Assembly (NCBI GenBank): GCA_035532275.1
Contig: DATKRG010000196.1
Span: 29,229-93,228, forward strand
Source: UBA9676 sp035532275
Lineage (GTDB): Bacteria > Actinomycetota > Actinomycetes > Streptosporangiales > Streptosporangiaceae
Direction: 5' to 3'
Length of the DNA stretch: 64,000 bases
Under the pieces are notes generated by a model. That model made no database searches and had not been told where the DNA came from. It saw only the letters and a list, made by a program, of their open reading frames with translations. Position numbers and translations under genes: made by a program. Positions 1 through 7,063 of this stretch are shown in pieces. Within the stretch, counting starts at the first letter, position 1, and the number at the start of each line of letters is the position of its first letter.

Positions 1-30
1 GAGCTGGGCGGCACCAGCCGACTGCGGTGG

Positions 31-282
31 TTACGGGTTGCGCAGGGAGATCTCGTCAGACTCGGCGATGCTGTCCGCCTCGACCGCCCGCAGTCCTTCA
101 CCGAGGCGCTCGCGAGCCTGCCGCAAGAGTCTGAGCGAGTTGGTGGCAGGATTCTGGGCAGTGGTCCGATCCGGATCAGCCCCGTGCTCCTCGATGAGGT
201 GAGCCTGAACGGCCGCAGCGACTTCGTCGGCCGCCTTCAGCGCGTGGTAGATGGCCCGTTCACGTGCGGTGTCGTCAACCAT
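31..282 (-). CDS. Small acidic protein of unknown function
   Basis: 83-residue protein, mostly alpha-helical in appearance, with a conserved-looking centre (ATNSLRLLRQARERL). I do not recognise a family. The ATG at 282 is preceded by a GGGGGA purine run about eight bases upstream, which is why I prefer it to upstream starts that run through low-complexity arginine/proline sequence. There is no signal peptide or membrane segment. It is transcribed in the same direction as the next two small genes (351-542 and 551-907) and could share a transcript with them. Function cannot be assigned from sequence. Confidence 0.6.
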   Translation of the reverse strand: MVDDTARERAIYHALKAADEVAAAVQAHLIEEHGADPDRTTAQNPATNSLRLLRQARERLGEGLRAVEADSIAESDEISLRNP

Positions 283-350
283 GCGGCCAGTATCCCCCAG
301 CCTGCTTCGCATCGCAGCGGGTGTGCGGACCAGACAGTGACCGGAGGGAA

Positions 351-542
351 TCAGCGGGCCTGGCGCCTTCCGGGCCGCCGCCGCATCCGCAGGGCGGCGA
401 AGAGCAGAGCGCCGAGGAACACGGCAATCCCGATGATCAGCAGGTACAGCAGGCCCTTCGCGACGACGCCCACGATGCCCAGCGCGATCGCCACGATCAC
501 CAGCAGCAGAAACAGGGCAAGCATCCGGTCCTCCAATTTCAT
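351..542 (-). CDS. Small hydrophobic membrane protein (63 aa)
   Basis: Two closely spaced hydrophobic segments (about residues 7-30 and 32-50) separated by a Lys-Gly turn, followed by a basic tail RMRRRPGRRQAR, so the C-terminus should be cytoplasmic. This resembles the small DUF-type membrane proteins found near PRC-barrel and stress genes in actinomycetes, but I cannot name the family. It lies eight bases after the PRC-barrel gene on the same strand, and co-transcription is likely. Start ATG at 542. Confidence 0.65.
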   Translation of the reverse strand: MKLEDRMLALFLLLVIVAIALGIVGVVAKGLLYLLIIGIAVFLGALLFAALRMRRRPGRRQAR

Positions 543-550
543 TGAGCTGG

Positions 551-907
551 TCAGCGGCGGGCCAGCCGCCGCTCACCGCCGGCGCCCTGCTGGTATGCCA
601 GGCCGTAGTGCTTGAAGATCGCTTCTTCGTCGCCCGCCGGCAGCTCGCCGTCAGTCCCGATCGAGGGAGCATCCTTGACCTGCTTCTTGCCGTAGGCGAC
701 CTTGAGGTACCCCGGGCCCACGGTCGCCTGGTCCAGGGGCACGAACACGAGCCGGTGCCGGGTCGGCATTCCGACCTTGACGGTGGCGAACGAGGGCAGG
801 TCGGTGCTGGTGTCGACGTAGACGGCCTCCAGCTCACCGATCTTGTGACCATCAGCGTCAACCACGTCGTGGCCACGCCATTCCCGGATGTTGGCAGCCT
901 CGAACAC
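551..907 (-). CDS. PRC-barrel domain protein
   Basis: About 118 residues. The N-terminal half (VFEAANIREWRGHDVVDADG, then KIGELEAVYVDTSTDLPSFA) is a typical PRC-barrel: a small beta-barrel with the motif of a 'kiG.v..vyvd' strand pair. PRC-barrels occur in photosynthetic reaction centre H subunits, RimM and many small actinobacterial stress proteins; the ligand here is unknown. I start it at the GTG at 907 because GGGGAGGAAGG lies just upstream. An ATG at 964 would add a cysteine-containing tail with no such site. Probable first gene of a three-gene leftward unit. Confidence 0.75.
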   Translation of the reverse strand: MFEAANIREWRGHDVVDADGHKIGELEAVYVDTSTDLPSFATVKVGMPTRHRLVFVPLDQATVGPGYLKVAYGKKQVKDAPSIGTDGELPAGDEEAIFKHYGLAYQQGAGGERRLARR

Positions 908-1176
908 GCTGGCCTTCCTCCCCGCAGCGCCGCACTTGTCTACGGTCCTACCCGGCATCAGCATCGCAGACGCCTCGCCGACCTTGGCATCGGGGCATCA
1001 ACGCGAGGCGTGGTTGAGCACGGAAGCTGTTTCGGCGACATCGCGCGAGCCGGGTCAATCGTGCTGTGCTCCAGCGCGGTCAGTCAGCGCCGCCCGCCGC
1101 CCCTGGATCGGGAGACGGTGCGTTCTTATCCGGCGTGCGTGGCGTGCTCGCGGATGCGGCGTCGTCGGCTGAGTGG
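908..1176. other. Intergenic stretch without a recognised gene
   Basis: 269 bases between the PRC-barrel start and the YihY remnant. It should hold the promoter of the leftward small-gene unit. No convincing gene, RNA or repeat was seen. A short rightward run around 1195-1240 reads like the end of a coding fragment but matches nothing I recognise. Confidence 0.4.
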
Positions 1177-1638
1177 TCATCGTAGGACACGTTGACGTGC
1201 TGATCGTCCCGCCGCTGGTTCTGGAGTGCCTGGCCCGAAAGGACGGCCCGGAATTATCAGGCCGATGACGCTGGAGCGCCGAAGCTGGTGGACGTTGCCA
1301 GCGAGCTGATGACCGATCAGCGGAACCTGATTGGCTACCGCGTTGAGCGCCTCGCGGCGCAACGCGGGGTCGCCGGAGGCAACGACGCCAAGGATGGTGA
1401 CCAGGACGAGCAGCAGGGGGAACAAGGAGACGAAGCCTGAGAGGGCGAGGCTGGCCGTGAGGAACCCCCCGTTGTCATCTCCGTACTTCTTGATGATCCC
1501 GAACACGAACGCGGACGCCTTGTGACGCTGCTGTGCAGCATCGACTCGGCGGATTGCTCGTTCGATCGGGTTCATCGATGACAACCGTCTGTCCAGGTTG
1601 CTAGATCGTTGACGGTAATTCGGCGCGTTCACCGACAC
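1177..1638 (-). pseudogene. Truncated YihY/BrkB-family membrane protein
   Basis: The first 120 or so codons match the N-terminus of the YihY (formerly 'ribonuclease BN') membrane family: an amphipathic start, FGIIKKYGDDNGGFLTASLA, then SLFPLLLVLVTILGVV as a membrane segment, and NQVPLIGHQL in the loop. Family members run to roughly 280-350 residues with six membrane segments. Here homology stops near base 1250 (after SSVIGLI) and the frame continues as Pro/Gly/Arg-rich sequence to a stop. The rest of the gene is missing on this side, so I call it a remnant. It lies next to an insertion sequence and an AT-rich patch, consistent with a deletion scar. Confidence 0.7.
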
Positions 1639-1911
1639 TACGCACTCATGAGCACGTACGCCGGACTACTCCAAGATCAGGATGAAAAGGCTTACTTATT
1701 GACAGTGATTTCCCGGCACAGCTTGAGGCGGCCAGCAAGGTAACCAGTATGTTCGGGCGACGAACCAATGGCCTATGAAGGTGAGCCTGCGACGATGACA
1801 CATGGCGCCGACCGCCCCGGCCGTGGTCGTGGGCCTCGGGGTGAGGTACGCCCTCACGCGGCCTGGTGATTGATTTCAATAATCATGGTTTATTCTGAGT
1901 CATTACATTCC
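1639..1911. other. AT-rich intergenic patch beside the insertion sequence
   Basis: No gene is supported here. Bases 1862-1911 (runs such as TGATTTCAATAATCATGG) are far richer in A+T than anything nearby. A perfect -35-like TTGACA occurs at 1696-1701 but has no good -10 at 16-18 bases. The patch lies directly against the left end of the insertion sequence and is probably residual foreign or junction DNA. Confidence 0.4.
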
Positions 1912-1925
1912 ACTGAAGTTTCGTA
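1912..1925 (+). repeat. Left terminal inverted repeat of the insertion sequence
   Basis: ACTGAAGTTTCGTA, an exact reverse complement of 3394-3407. Identity breaks on both sides, which sets the repeat length at 14 bp. Confidence 0.85.
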
Positions 1926-2072
1926 CTTTTGATGGCCCGGGGGATCGGTTACCGGTGGGCGGCCGGGGGGTTGCGGCACGCCAGGTTTGGGGGGCTTTGG
2001 TTCGTGATCTAGCGGGCTGGAGACGGAAGCATCGGCGGTGCTACGTCCGCCTCGTGCCGAGGGAACCCGCCG

Positions 2073-3392
2073 ATGCTTCCGGGCCTGAATCTACCTGCCT
2101 CGCTGCTGTCACTGCTGAATGTGCTGCGGCCGTGTTTCACCGCGCCGGGGTTTGCCACGTTCTGCGGCCTGGCCGGCGGGCTGGCGGGCCAGGTACGCCG
2201 CCGTACCGTGGCGGGCATGCTGCTGGGCGGCGGGCTGCAGCACATCTGGCCGCATGACCGGGCGCACTGCTTCTTCTCCCGGGCGCGCTGGTAACTTGAC
2301 CAGCTCGGCCTGGCGGTCGCGCAGCTGGCGGTGATGCTGATGGTGCCGCCCGGCGCTGACCTGCACATGGCTGTGGATGATTCGGTGTTCCGCCGCTGCG
2401 GCCGCAAGGTCCACGGAGCGGGCTGGCAGCATGACGGCAGCGCCCCGGGCATGAGCAAGCTCAGCTACGGCAACTGCTTCGTCACCGCCGGGCTGCTGGT
2501 CCGGCTGCCGTTCTGCGCCCGCCCGGTGTGCCTGCCGGTGCTGGCCCGGCTGCACCTGCCCGGCAAGGGGACGGGCCCCTCCAAGGCAGAGACGGCCGCT
2601 GCCCTGGTCAGCCAGCTCGCCCTGGCCTTCGGCGACCGGATGATCCATGTCGTGGCCGATGCCGCCTATCACGGCCCGGCGCTGCGCGAGCTGCCGGGCA
2701 ACCTGACCTGGACCTGCCGGATCCCCCGCAACGCCGTGCTGTATGACCTGGCGCCGCCGCGCACCGGCCGCCGCGGCCGCCCCCGCATCAAAGGAGACCG
2801 GCTCGGCACCGCCGATGACATCGCGGCCGCCGCGGCCTGGACCACGGTGACCGTCACCGTCTACGGCCGCGACCAGGTCAGGCACGTCACCGAGGTCACC
2901 TGCCTGTGGTACGGGTCATGGCACACCCGCGTCGTCCGCCTGATCCTGATCCGCGACGAGCGCACCACCGCCGGATATGACCTGGGCCTGGTCACCACCG
3001 GCCGCGCCGCTGCCCCGGCCGCGCTCGTCATGCGCTACGCCGCCCGGTGGGCAATCGAGCAGGCGTTCGCCGACGCCCGCAACGTCCTGGGCGCCGGCGA
3101 GGCACGCAACCGGGTCCGGCTCGCAGTGGAGCGCACCGTCCCGTTCGCGCTCCTGGTGCACACCCTGATCATCATCTGGTACGCCCGCCACGGGCACGAC
3201 CCGTCCGATATCGACGACCGCCGCGCCAGCCAGCCCTGGTACCGGTCCAAGACCGAGCCGGCCTTCGAGGACATGCTCATCAAACTCCGGCGCACCCTGA
3301 TCGCGGCCCGATTTTCCGGCACCCGCCCAGCTCAGCCCACCAGAGAACAAATCCGCGCCGTGCTAGCGGCCTGGGACGCCGCCGCTGCATAA
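2073..3392 (+). pseudogene. DDE transposase, interrupted by an in-frame stop
   Basis: Reads as one IS701-like DDE_5 transposase of about 440 codons except for a TAA at 2292-2294 (codon 74, after FFSRARW). After the stop the same frame resumes at once with LDQLGLAVAQLAV and runs to 3392, so this is a point-type lesion and not a frameshift. The likely catalytic acids are in VDDSVF (first Asp), VVADAAYHG (second Asp) and AIEQAFADARN (Glu), all beyond the stop. The 73-residue N-terminal piece alone cannot transpose. An internal restart at the ATG at 2331 would give 353 residues that keep all three acids but lack the N-terminal domain. Most likely inactive. Confidence 0.8.
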
Positions 3393-3393
3393 C

Positions 3394-3407
3394 TACGAAA
3401 CTTCAGT
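3394..3407 (-). repeat. Right terminal inverted repeat of the insertion sequence
   Basis: TACGAAACTTCAGT, exact reverse complement of the left end, two bases after the transposase stop codon. Confidence 0.85.
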
Positions 3408-3408
3408 A

Positions 3409-3507
3409 GTCACCTGCGGGGGCAAATTCGATGCCCGGAGCAAGAGCTACCTCTCCAATGTCGTCGTGTACACCTCGCTTGTCGCGGCCACCCGGGCAGC
3501 CCATTGA
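3409..3507 (+). pseudogene. 3' fragment of a class F-like sortase gene
   Basis: Immediately after the right IS end the frame reads VTCGGKFDARSKSYLSNVVV and continues YTSLVAATRAAH to a TGA. This is the C-terminus of an actinobacterial sortase: the catalytic Cys in (V/I)TCGG-FD, then the Y(L)-N-VVVY strand that closes the beta-barrel. Class F sortases end in exactly this way. The catalytic His and Arg regions and everything else upstream are gone. Sortases attach secreted proteins to the cell wall; this one cannot be functional. Confidence 0.75.
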
Positions 3508-3580
3508 CCGGCCCCCGTGGCCAGTTCGCGCCAACTTTCGCGCAGCCAGCCCAGACTGCCGCGCGGGCACGTTTTCCTAG

Positions 3581-3654
3581 GTCAGGCGGCGGGCGAGCCG
3601 GCCTGTAGGCCGGGTTCTGTGCACCAGCCGAAGCTGGCCGACGGCCATCCATCT
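3581..3654 (-). repeat. Partial copy of the 3' end of rnpB (direct repeat A)
   Basis: 74 bases that match 5689-5762, the 3' end of rnpB, with two mismatches and in the same orientation. Weaker similarity continues about ten bases further into the 3' flank (GTTTTCCTAG versus GTTTCCCATG). The match ends abruptly at the shared ATCT. The two copies bracket the pcm and capA genes. Duplication of the 3' end of a stable RNA gene is what site-specific integration into such a gene leaves behind, so this may be an attachment-site relic. No integrase lies between the copies. Confidence 0.8.
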
Positions 3655-3777
3655 CCAGTGCCTCGGGGTCAACCGTGCCGTTGGCCAGGTGCGTGTCCTC
3701 TCAGGTTGTGCGCGATGCGTGTGCCTAGGCCCTGCCCGGCCAGACGTATGACCCTGGTCGCCGGCGATTCTGTAGCT

Positions 3778-4437
3778 ATGGCACGTTACGGCCGCGGGAG
3801 CTCGCCGGAGGACCTCGCTGCGGCCGTCCGGCGGGCGGGGGTGAGCGACGGCCGCGTGCTGGCCGCCATCGCGGCCACCCCACGCACGGCCTTTGTTCCC
3901 CCCGCGTATGCCCGGGTGGCGTATGAGGACCGGCCCCTGCCGATCCCGCATGGCCAGGTCACCACGCAGCCATCACTGTCGGCCATGATGATCGCCGGGC
4001 TCGGCCTGGCCGACGGCGAGCAGGTGCTGGAGATCGGCACCGGCTACGGCTACCAGGCCGCGCTGCTGGCCCGGCTCGCCGGTCAGGTGGTCAGCATCGA
4101 GATCTGGCCTGACATGGCCGCGCAAGCGCGGCGCAACCTTGCGGCCCAGGGAATCTCCAACGTGCTGGTCGTCGCTGGTGACGGGACCGAGGGGTACCTG
4201 GCCCGCGCTCCCTATGACGCGGTGCTGGTCTCCGCGGCATGTACCGAGGTACCGCCGCCGCTGGTCGCTCAGCTGCGCCCTGGCGGGCGTCTGGTCCAGC
4301 CCATCGGGCCGGGCGGGCACGAAGAAGTCCTGGTGTTCGAGCGGCGGGCGGAGTCGCTAAGACCGGTGCGGGTCCTCACGTCGGCCAGCTTCGTCCCCCT
4401 CCACGGCAAGCACGGCCTCCCGCTTGCAGAAACGTGA
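3778..4437 (+). CDS. pcm: Protein-L-isoaspartate O-methyltransferase
   Basis: 219-residue PCMT: repairs L-isoaspartyl residues in aged proteins using S-adenosylmethionine. The family core is intact: TPRTAFVPPAYARVAYEDRP, the IPHGQVTTQPS substrate-loop motif, SAM-binding motif I VLEIGTGYGYQAALLA (about residues 83-98), acidic SIEI, and GDGTEGY. Length fits bacterial enzymes (about 210 residues). I chose the ATG at 3778 because homology begins near it; an in-frame ATG at 3748 would add ten unrelated residues. There is no clear ribosome site, and a leaderless start is possible. The gene sits between the two copies of the rnpB 3' end and converges on capA. Confidence 0.9.
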   Translation: MARYGRGSSPEDLAAAVRRAGVSDGRVLAAIAATPRTAFVPPAYARVAYEDRPLPIPHGQVTTQPSLSAMMIAGLGLADGEQVLEIGTGYGYQAALLARLAGQVVSIEIWPDMAAQARRNLAAQGISNVLVVAGDGTEGYLARAPYDAVLVSAACTEVPPPLVAQLRPGGRLVQPIGPGGHEEVLVFERRAESLRPVRVLTSASFVPLHGKHGLPLAET

Positions 4438-4470
4438 TCATTGACAGGTCCCGCGGCGAAGCTGCCCGGC

Positions 4471-5598
4471 TCATGATGCTCCGGGACGGAGGGCCAGCAT
4501 GCCGTCCGGCTGGAGATCGACTCGTGATCCGAAGCGGTGGCTGGCCCGCTGGAGTACCGTCCTCAGCCACTGCGAGTCCGCCTCCGAGGCGCGGTGCAGC
4601 CGCATCTGCCTGGCCTGCATGGGCGCCATCCGCAAGGCTGCCAGCTCCCCCGTGCCCGGTTCCACCGACGCGAAGTAGAGCAGGCGCAAGTCGTCCCGGT
4701 ACTTCTCGTAGCCGGTGATGCCCTCGTAGTCGTCGATGCAGTCACCGCAGCCGTAGAGGACGAGCTTGCCCCGGAACACCTCGACCGGACGGGGGTGGTG
4801 CGAGGAGTGACCGTGGACGACGTCGACCCCGCCGTCGATCAGCCGGTGGGCGAAGCCGACCTGATCCGCGGCCACGTCGTACCCCCAGTTGCCTCCCCAG
4901 TGGATGGAGACGACTGCGACGTCACCAGGCCGCTTCGCAGCCCGAACCCGGCTGGTGACATCGTCGGCCGTGGCGCTGGACAGATCGGGCAGCACGTCGA
5001 TGCCGGGCCGGGCCCGGGTGGCTGCCCAGTCTGCCGGGATCCCGCTGGAACCCGTTCCGCACGAGAAGATGACGATACGCCCAGCGCCCGGTACCGGGAC
5101 GGCCACGGGCCGGCGCGCTTCACCGGCGTCGCGACCAGCCCCCACCGCGCGCAGCCCAGCACCGGACAGGGCATTCAGTGTGTCCTCCAGCCCCTGGCGG
5201 CCGAAGTCGAGCACGTGGTTGTTCGCCAGCGCGCACGCATCAGGCCGGGCCGCCGCCAGGCAGCCAATGTTGCCCGGGCTCATCCGGTAGTGAACGCCCT
5301 TGCCTGGCGCGAACCAGCGGCTGCGGGTGATGCTCGTCTCCAGGTTGATCACCCGGACATCAGGGGCGACGTCGTCGAGTACCCCCAGCGCATCTCCCCA
5401 CGGCCAGGAGAAGCCAACCGGCCGCGGGATCGCACCGTTGGCGCTTTCGGCCAGTTCGACGTATGCCCGCGCGTCGTCGGCGTACGCCTCCCGCAGTTCC
5501 GGGTCACCAGGGTGCGGAAGAATCTGGTCGATGCCGCGGCCAGGCATCACGTCCCCGGACAAGAACAGGGTCACCAGCACATCACCCACGTAACCCAT
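4471..5598 (-). CDS. CapA-family metallophosphatase-like protein
   Basis: 375 residues of the CapA (PGA_cap) family, calcineurin-like phosphoesterases associated with poly-gamma-glutamate synthesis and widely present in actinomycetes with unknown substrates. Visible motifs in order: LFLSGDVMPGRGID at the N-terminus, VINLETSIT, CALANNHVLDFGRQGLEDTL, GAGR(D), VVSIHWGGNWGYD and VVHGHSSHHPRPVEV, followed by YGCGDCIDDYEG. These supply the metal-binding Asp, Asn and His residues. No signal peptide is obvious, unlike membrane-anchored CapA. ATG at 5598 has GGAGA directly upstream; the frame upstream of it is only the antisense of the rnpB flank. Converges with pcm. Confidence 0.85.
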   Translation of the reverse strand: MGYVGDVLVTLFLSGDVMPGRGIDQILPHPGDPELREAYADDARAYVELAESANGAIPRPVGFSWPWGDALGVLDDVAPDVRVINLETSITRSRWFAPGKGVHYRMSPGNIGCLAAARPDACALANNHVLDFGRQGLEDTLNALSGAGLRAVGAGRDAGEARRPVAVPVPGAGRIVIFSCGTGSSGIPADWAATRARPGIDVLPDLSSATADDVTSRVRAAKRPGDVAVVSIHWGGNWGYDVAADQVGFAHRLIDGGVDVVHGHSSHHPRPVEVFRGKLVLYGCGDCIDDYEGITGYEKYRDDLRLLYFASVEPGTGELAALRMAPMQARQMRLHRASEADSQWLRTVLQRASHRFGSRVDLQPDGMLALRPGAS

Positions 5599-5688
5599 TC
5601 TCCAGGCCGCCGCCGCGGGGCCCGGACTCCGGGCTGGGCGGGTGGGCATGAAGCTGCCTGCGGGGCGTGCAGGACGGCGTTTCCCATG

Positions 5689-5762
5689 GTCAGGCGGCGG
5701 GCGAGTCGGCCTGTAGGCCGGGTTCTGTGCACCAGCCGAAGCTGGCCGGCGGCCATCCATCT
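5689..5762 (-). repeat. Direct repeat B: 3' end of the intact rnpB
   Basis: Partner of the 74-bp copy at 3581-3654 (two mismatches). It covers the 3' strand of P1, the conserved tail and five bases of 3' flank. Confidence 0.8.
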
Positions 5763-6117
5763 GGGACTGCCGTTGCCGGCAGCCTCGTGCGGTCTACCCG
5801 CGAGCTCGGGCGGGCCGCCCTCAAACGCTCGCGCAGGAGGCCGAAGCCCCCCTTGTGACCTTGCTCCAGGTGGGGTTTACCTAGCCGCCCGGATCACTCC
5901 GGGCGCTGGTGGTCTCTTACACCACCGTTTCACCCTTACCCCCGCCCCGGCCGGAGCCGGGATCGAGGGCGGTCTGCTTTCTGTGGCACTGTCCCGCGGG
6001 TCACCCCGGGTCGGCGTTACCGACCACCCTGCCCTGCGGAGCCCGGACCTTCCTCACCGGAGCGGATCCCGCGAAGGACCCGCACCAGCGCGGCCGCCCG
6101 GCCGGCTCGCCCGCCGC
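5694..6117 (-). ncRNA. rnpB: RNase P RNA (M1 RNA), bacterial class A
   Basis: The catalytic RNA of RNase P, which trims tRNA 5' leaders. Read on the minus strand it has the conserved block GAGGAAGGTCCGGGCTCC near the 5' end and ends with the family's GCACAGAACCCGGCCTACAG followed by a closing helix. The 12-base termini (5' GCGGCGGGCGAG, 3' CTCGCCCGCCGC) pair perfectly as P1 and set the ends, giving about 424 nt, in line with actinobacterial RNase P RNAs. A -10-like TATGCT lies seven bases before the 5' end. Placement next to RNase H and the zinc-ribbon gene matches the arrangement in mycobacteria (Rv2228c-Rv2229c). Confidence 0.93.
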
Positions 6118-6124
6118 GTTCTCC

Positions 6125-6130
6125 AGCATA
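6125..6130 (-). promoter_or_regulatory. Probable -10 element of rnpB
   Basis: TATGCT on the minus strand, seven bases upstream of the deduced rnpB 5' end. No convincing -35 hexamer is present at 16-18 bases. Confidence 0.5.
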
Positions 6131-6131
6131 G

Positions 6132-6163
6132 GCGCTAACCGGCCATTCCCGGCCGGTCAGCGC
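6132..6163 (-). terminator. Hairpin at the end of the RNase H/phosphatase unit
   Basis: Inverted repeat with 13-base arms (6132-6144 and 6151-6163, one G-U position) and a six-base loop. It overlaps the stop codon of the phosphatase frame and lies just before the rnpB promoter, so it probably separates the two transcription units. No U-tract follows, as is usual in actinomycetes. Confidence 0.6.
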
Positions 6164-6594
6164 GCGGCGCCAGCCAGATGCCCGGTGTCGTTCACCCGGA
6201 CCGAGGTCGCCGCGAAACTCTCGCCGCCGGGCGGCGCCACCCCGGTGTCGGCCAGCCAGGCGTCCACCGCCCCCGGCCAGCGCCGCGCCGCCTCGGCGTG
6301 GGTCAGCCCCTCCCACTCCCCGAAATCGGTCTCCGCCCACCCCTCGTCCGCCACCAGCGGCGCGCCGGTGGCGGCGGCGACCGCCGCTGCCGTCCGCCGC
6401 GCCCGGGCCAGCGGGGAGGTGATGATCAGGTCGAGACCGCCGCGGGCCGCCAGCCGGGCCGCGGCGGCATCCGCCTGGCGCAGCCCGGTCACGGTCAGCG
6501 GGATGTCACCCCGCCCGGCGAACCGCCGCGCGCCGGAAAGGGCTGTCTCACCGTGCCGCAGCAGCAGCGTGGTGGTGGGCTGGCCTACCGCCAC
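6157..6594 (-). pseudogene. Histidine-phosphatase domain, C-terminally truncated
   Basis: The start of a phosphoglycerate-mutase-like phosphatase: TTTLLLRHGETALSG (the RHG catalytic loop), AGRGDIPLT-GLRQADAAA, DLIITSPLARARRTA, WAETDFGEWEGLTHAEA. It then breaks off after PPGGESFAATS with an unrelated tail NDTGHLAGAAR. Family members continue for about 70 more residues that include the second catalytic His (in a VSHV-type motif); this is absent. In most actinobacteria this domain is fused behind RNase H in one polypeptide, but here it is in another frame, beginning 11 bases after the RNase H stop (GTG at 6594) or in the overlapping part. I regard it as decayed. Confidence 0.65.
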
Positions 6595-6604
6595 CGCCAG
6601 CCGC

Positions 6605-7063
6605 TCAACGATGGCCGCCCGCGCGCTCGCCGTCCGCCGTCCGGCTGTGCCGGGCCGCGGCGTCCATGGCCTGGTTGGCAAGCCGGTCGGCGTGCGCGTT
6701 GCGTGAACGCGGCACCCAGGTGTAGCTCACGTGGCCCAGCGCCCGTGCCGTCTCCCTGGCCCGGGCGGCCAGCGGGCGCATGTCGGGGTGCTTGATCTGC
6801 CAGCGGCCCGACATCTGCTCCACGACCAGTTTGGAGTCCATGCGGACCTCGACGTCGGCGCCGCGGGCGAGCCCGGCGGCGGCACGCAGGCCCGCGATGA
6901 GCCCCGAGTACTCGGCGACGTTGTTGGTGGCGCGGCCGAGGCTGTCGCTCACCTCGGCGAGCACCTCACCGGTCAGCGCGTCGCGGACGACGGCGCCGTA
7001 CCCGGCCGGCCCCGGGTTCCCGCGGGAGCCACCGTCGGCCTCGACAACCAGACGGCGGTTCAC
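6605..7063 (-). CDS. rnhA: Ribonuclease H (RNase HI domain only)
   Basis: 152 residues. Degrades RNA in RNA-DNA hybrids. The RNase HI fold is complete: VVEADGGSRGNPGPAGYG (first catalytic Asp), NNVAEYSGLIAGL (catalytic Glu), VRMDSKLVVEQMSG (Asp), HVSYTWVPRSRNAHADRLANQAMD (His and final Asp). The usual actinobacterial homologue (Rv2228c) is a two-domain RNase H/phosphatase; here a stop ends the protein after the RNase H domain. GTG at 7063 overlaps the zinc-ribbon gene stop as GTGA, so the two are translationally coupled. Confidence 0.88.
   Translation of the reverse strand: MNRRLVVEADGGSRGNPGPAGYGAVVRDALTGEVLAEVSDSLGRATNNVAEYSGLIAGLRAAAGLARGADVEVRMDSKLVVEQMSGRWQIKHPDMRPLAARARETARALGHVSYTWVPRSRNAHADRLANQAMDAAARHSRTADGERAGGHR

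Larger units (their letters stand above)
1912..3407 (+). mobile_element. Insertion sequence with 14-bp terminal inverted repeats
   Basis: A 1,496-bp element bounded by perfect 14-bp inverted repeats, ACTGAAGTTTCGTA at 1912-1925 and its complement at 3394-3407. It carries a single transposase frame of the DDE_5/IS701-like group. No target-site duplication is visible (left flank ...CATTCC, right flank AGTCACC...). The left flank is an AT-rich patch and the right flank is the end of a sortase gene, so the flanks do not rejoin into one gene. This suggests a deletion after insertion or recombination between copies. Confidence 0.85.

Noticed and set aside
1646..1879. 77-codon frame on the minus strand beside the IS
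   Set aside because: No ribosome site, no homology, and mixed composition across an AT-rich patch.
2292..2294. Programmed stop-codon readthrough in the transposase
   Set aside because: TAA is the least readthrough-prone stop, no pseudoknot or slippery sequence follows, and this transposase group is not known to use readthrough. A nonsense mutation is simpler.
3581..3654. Second functional rnpB or another small RNA
   Set aside because: Only the terminal 74 bases match and the catalytic core is absent.
4537..6138. 533-codon open frame on the plus strand
   Set aside because: Antisense to capA and to rnpB; it would have to cross a structural RNA gene.
6594..6681. Programmed frameshift making an RNase H-phosphatase fusion
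   Set aside because: No slippery heptamer in the overlap, and the phosphatase part is itself truncated, so a fusion would be non-functional in that half.
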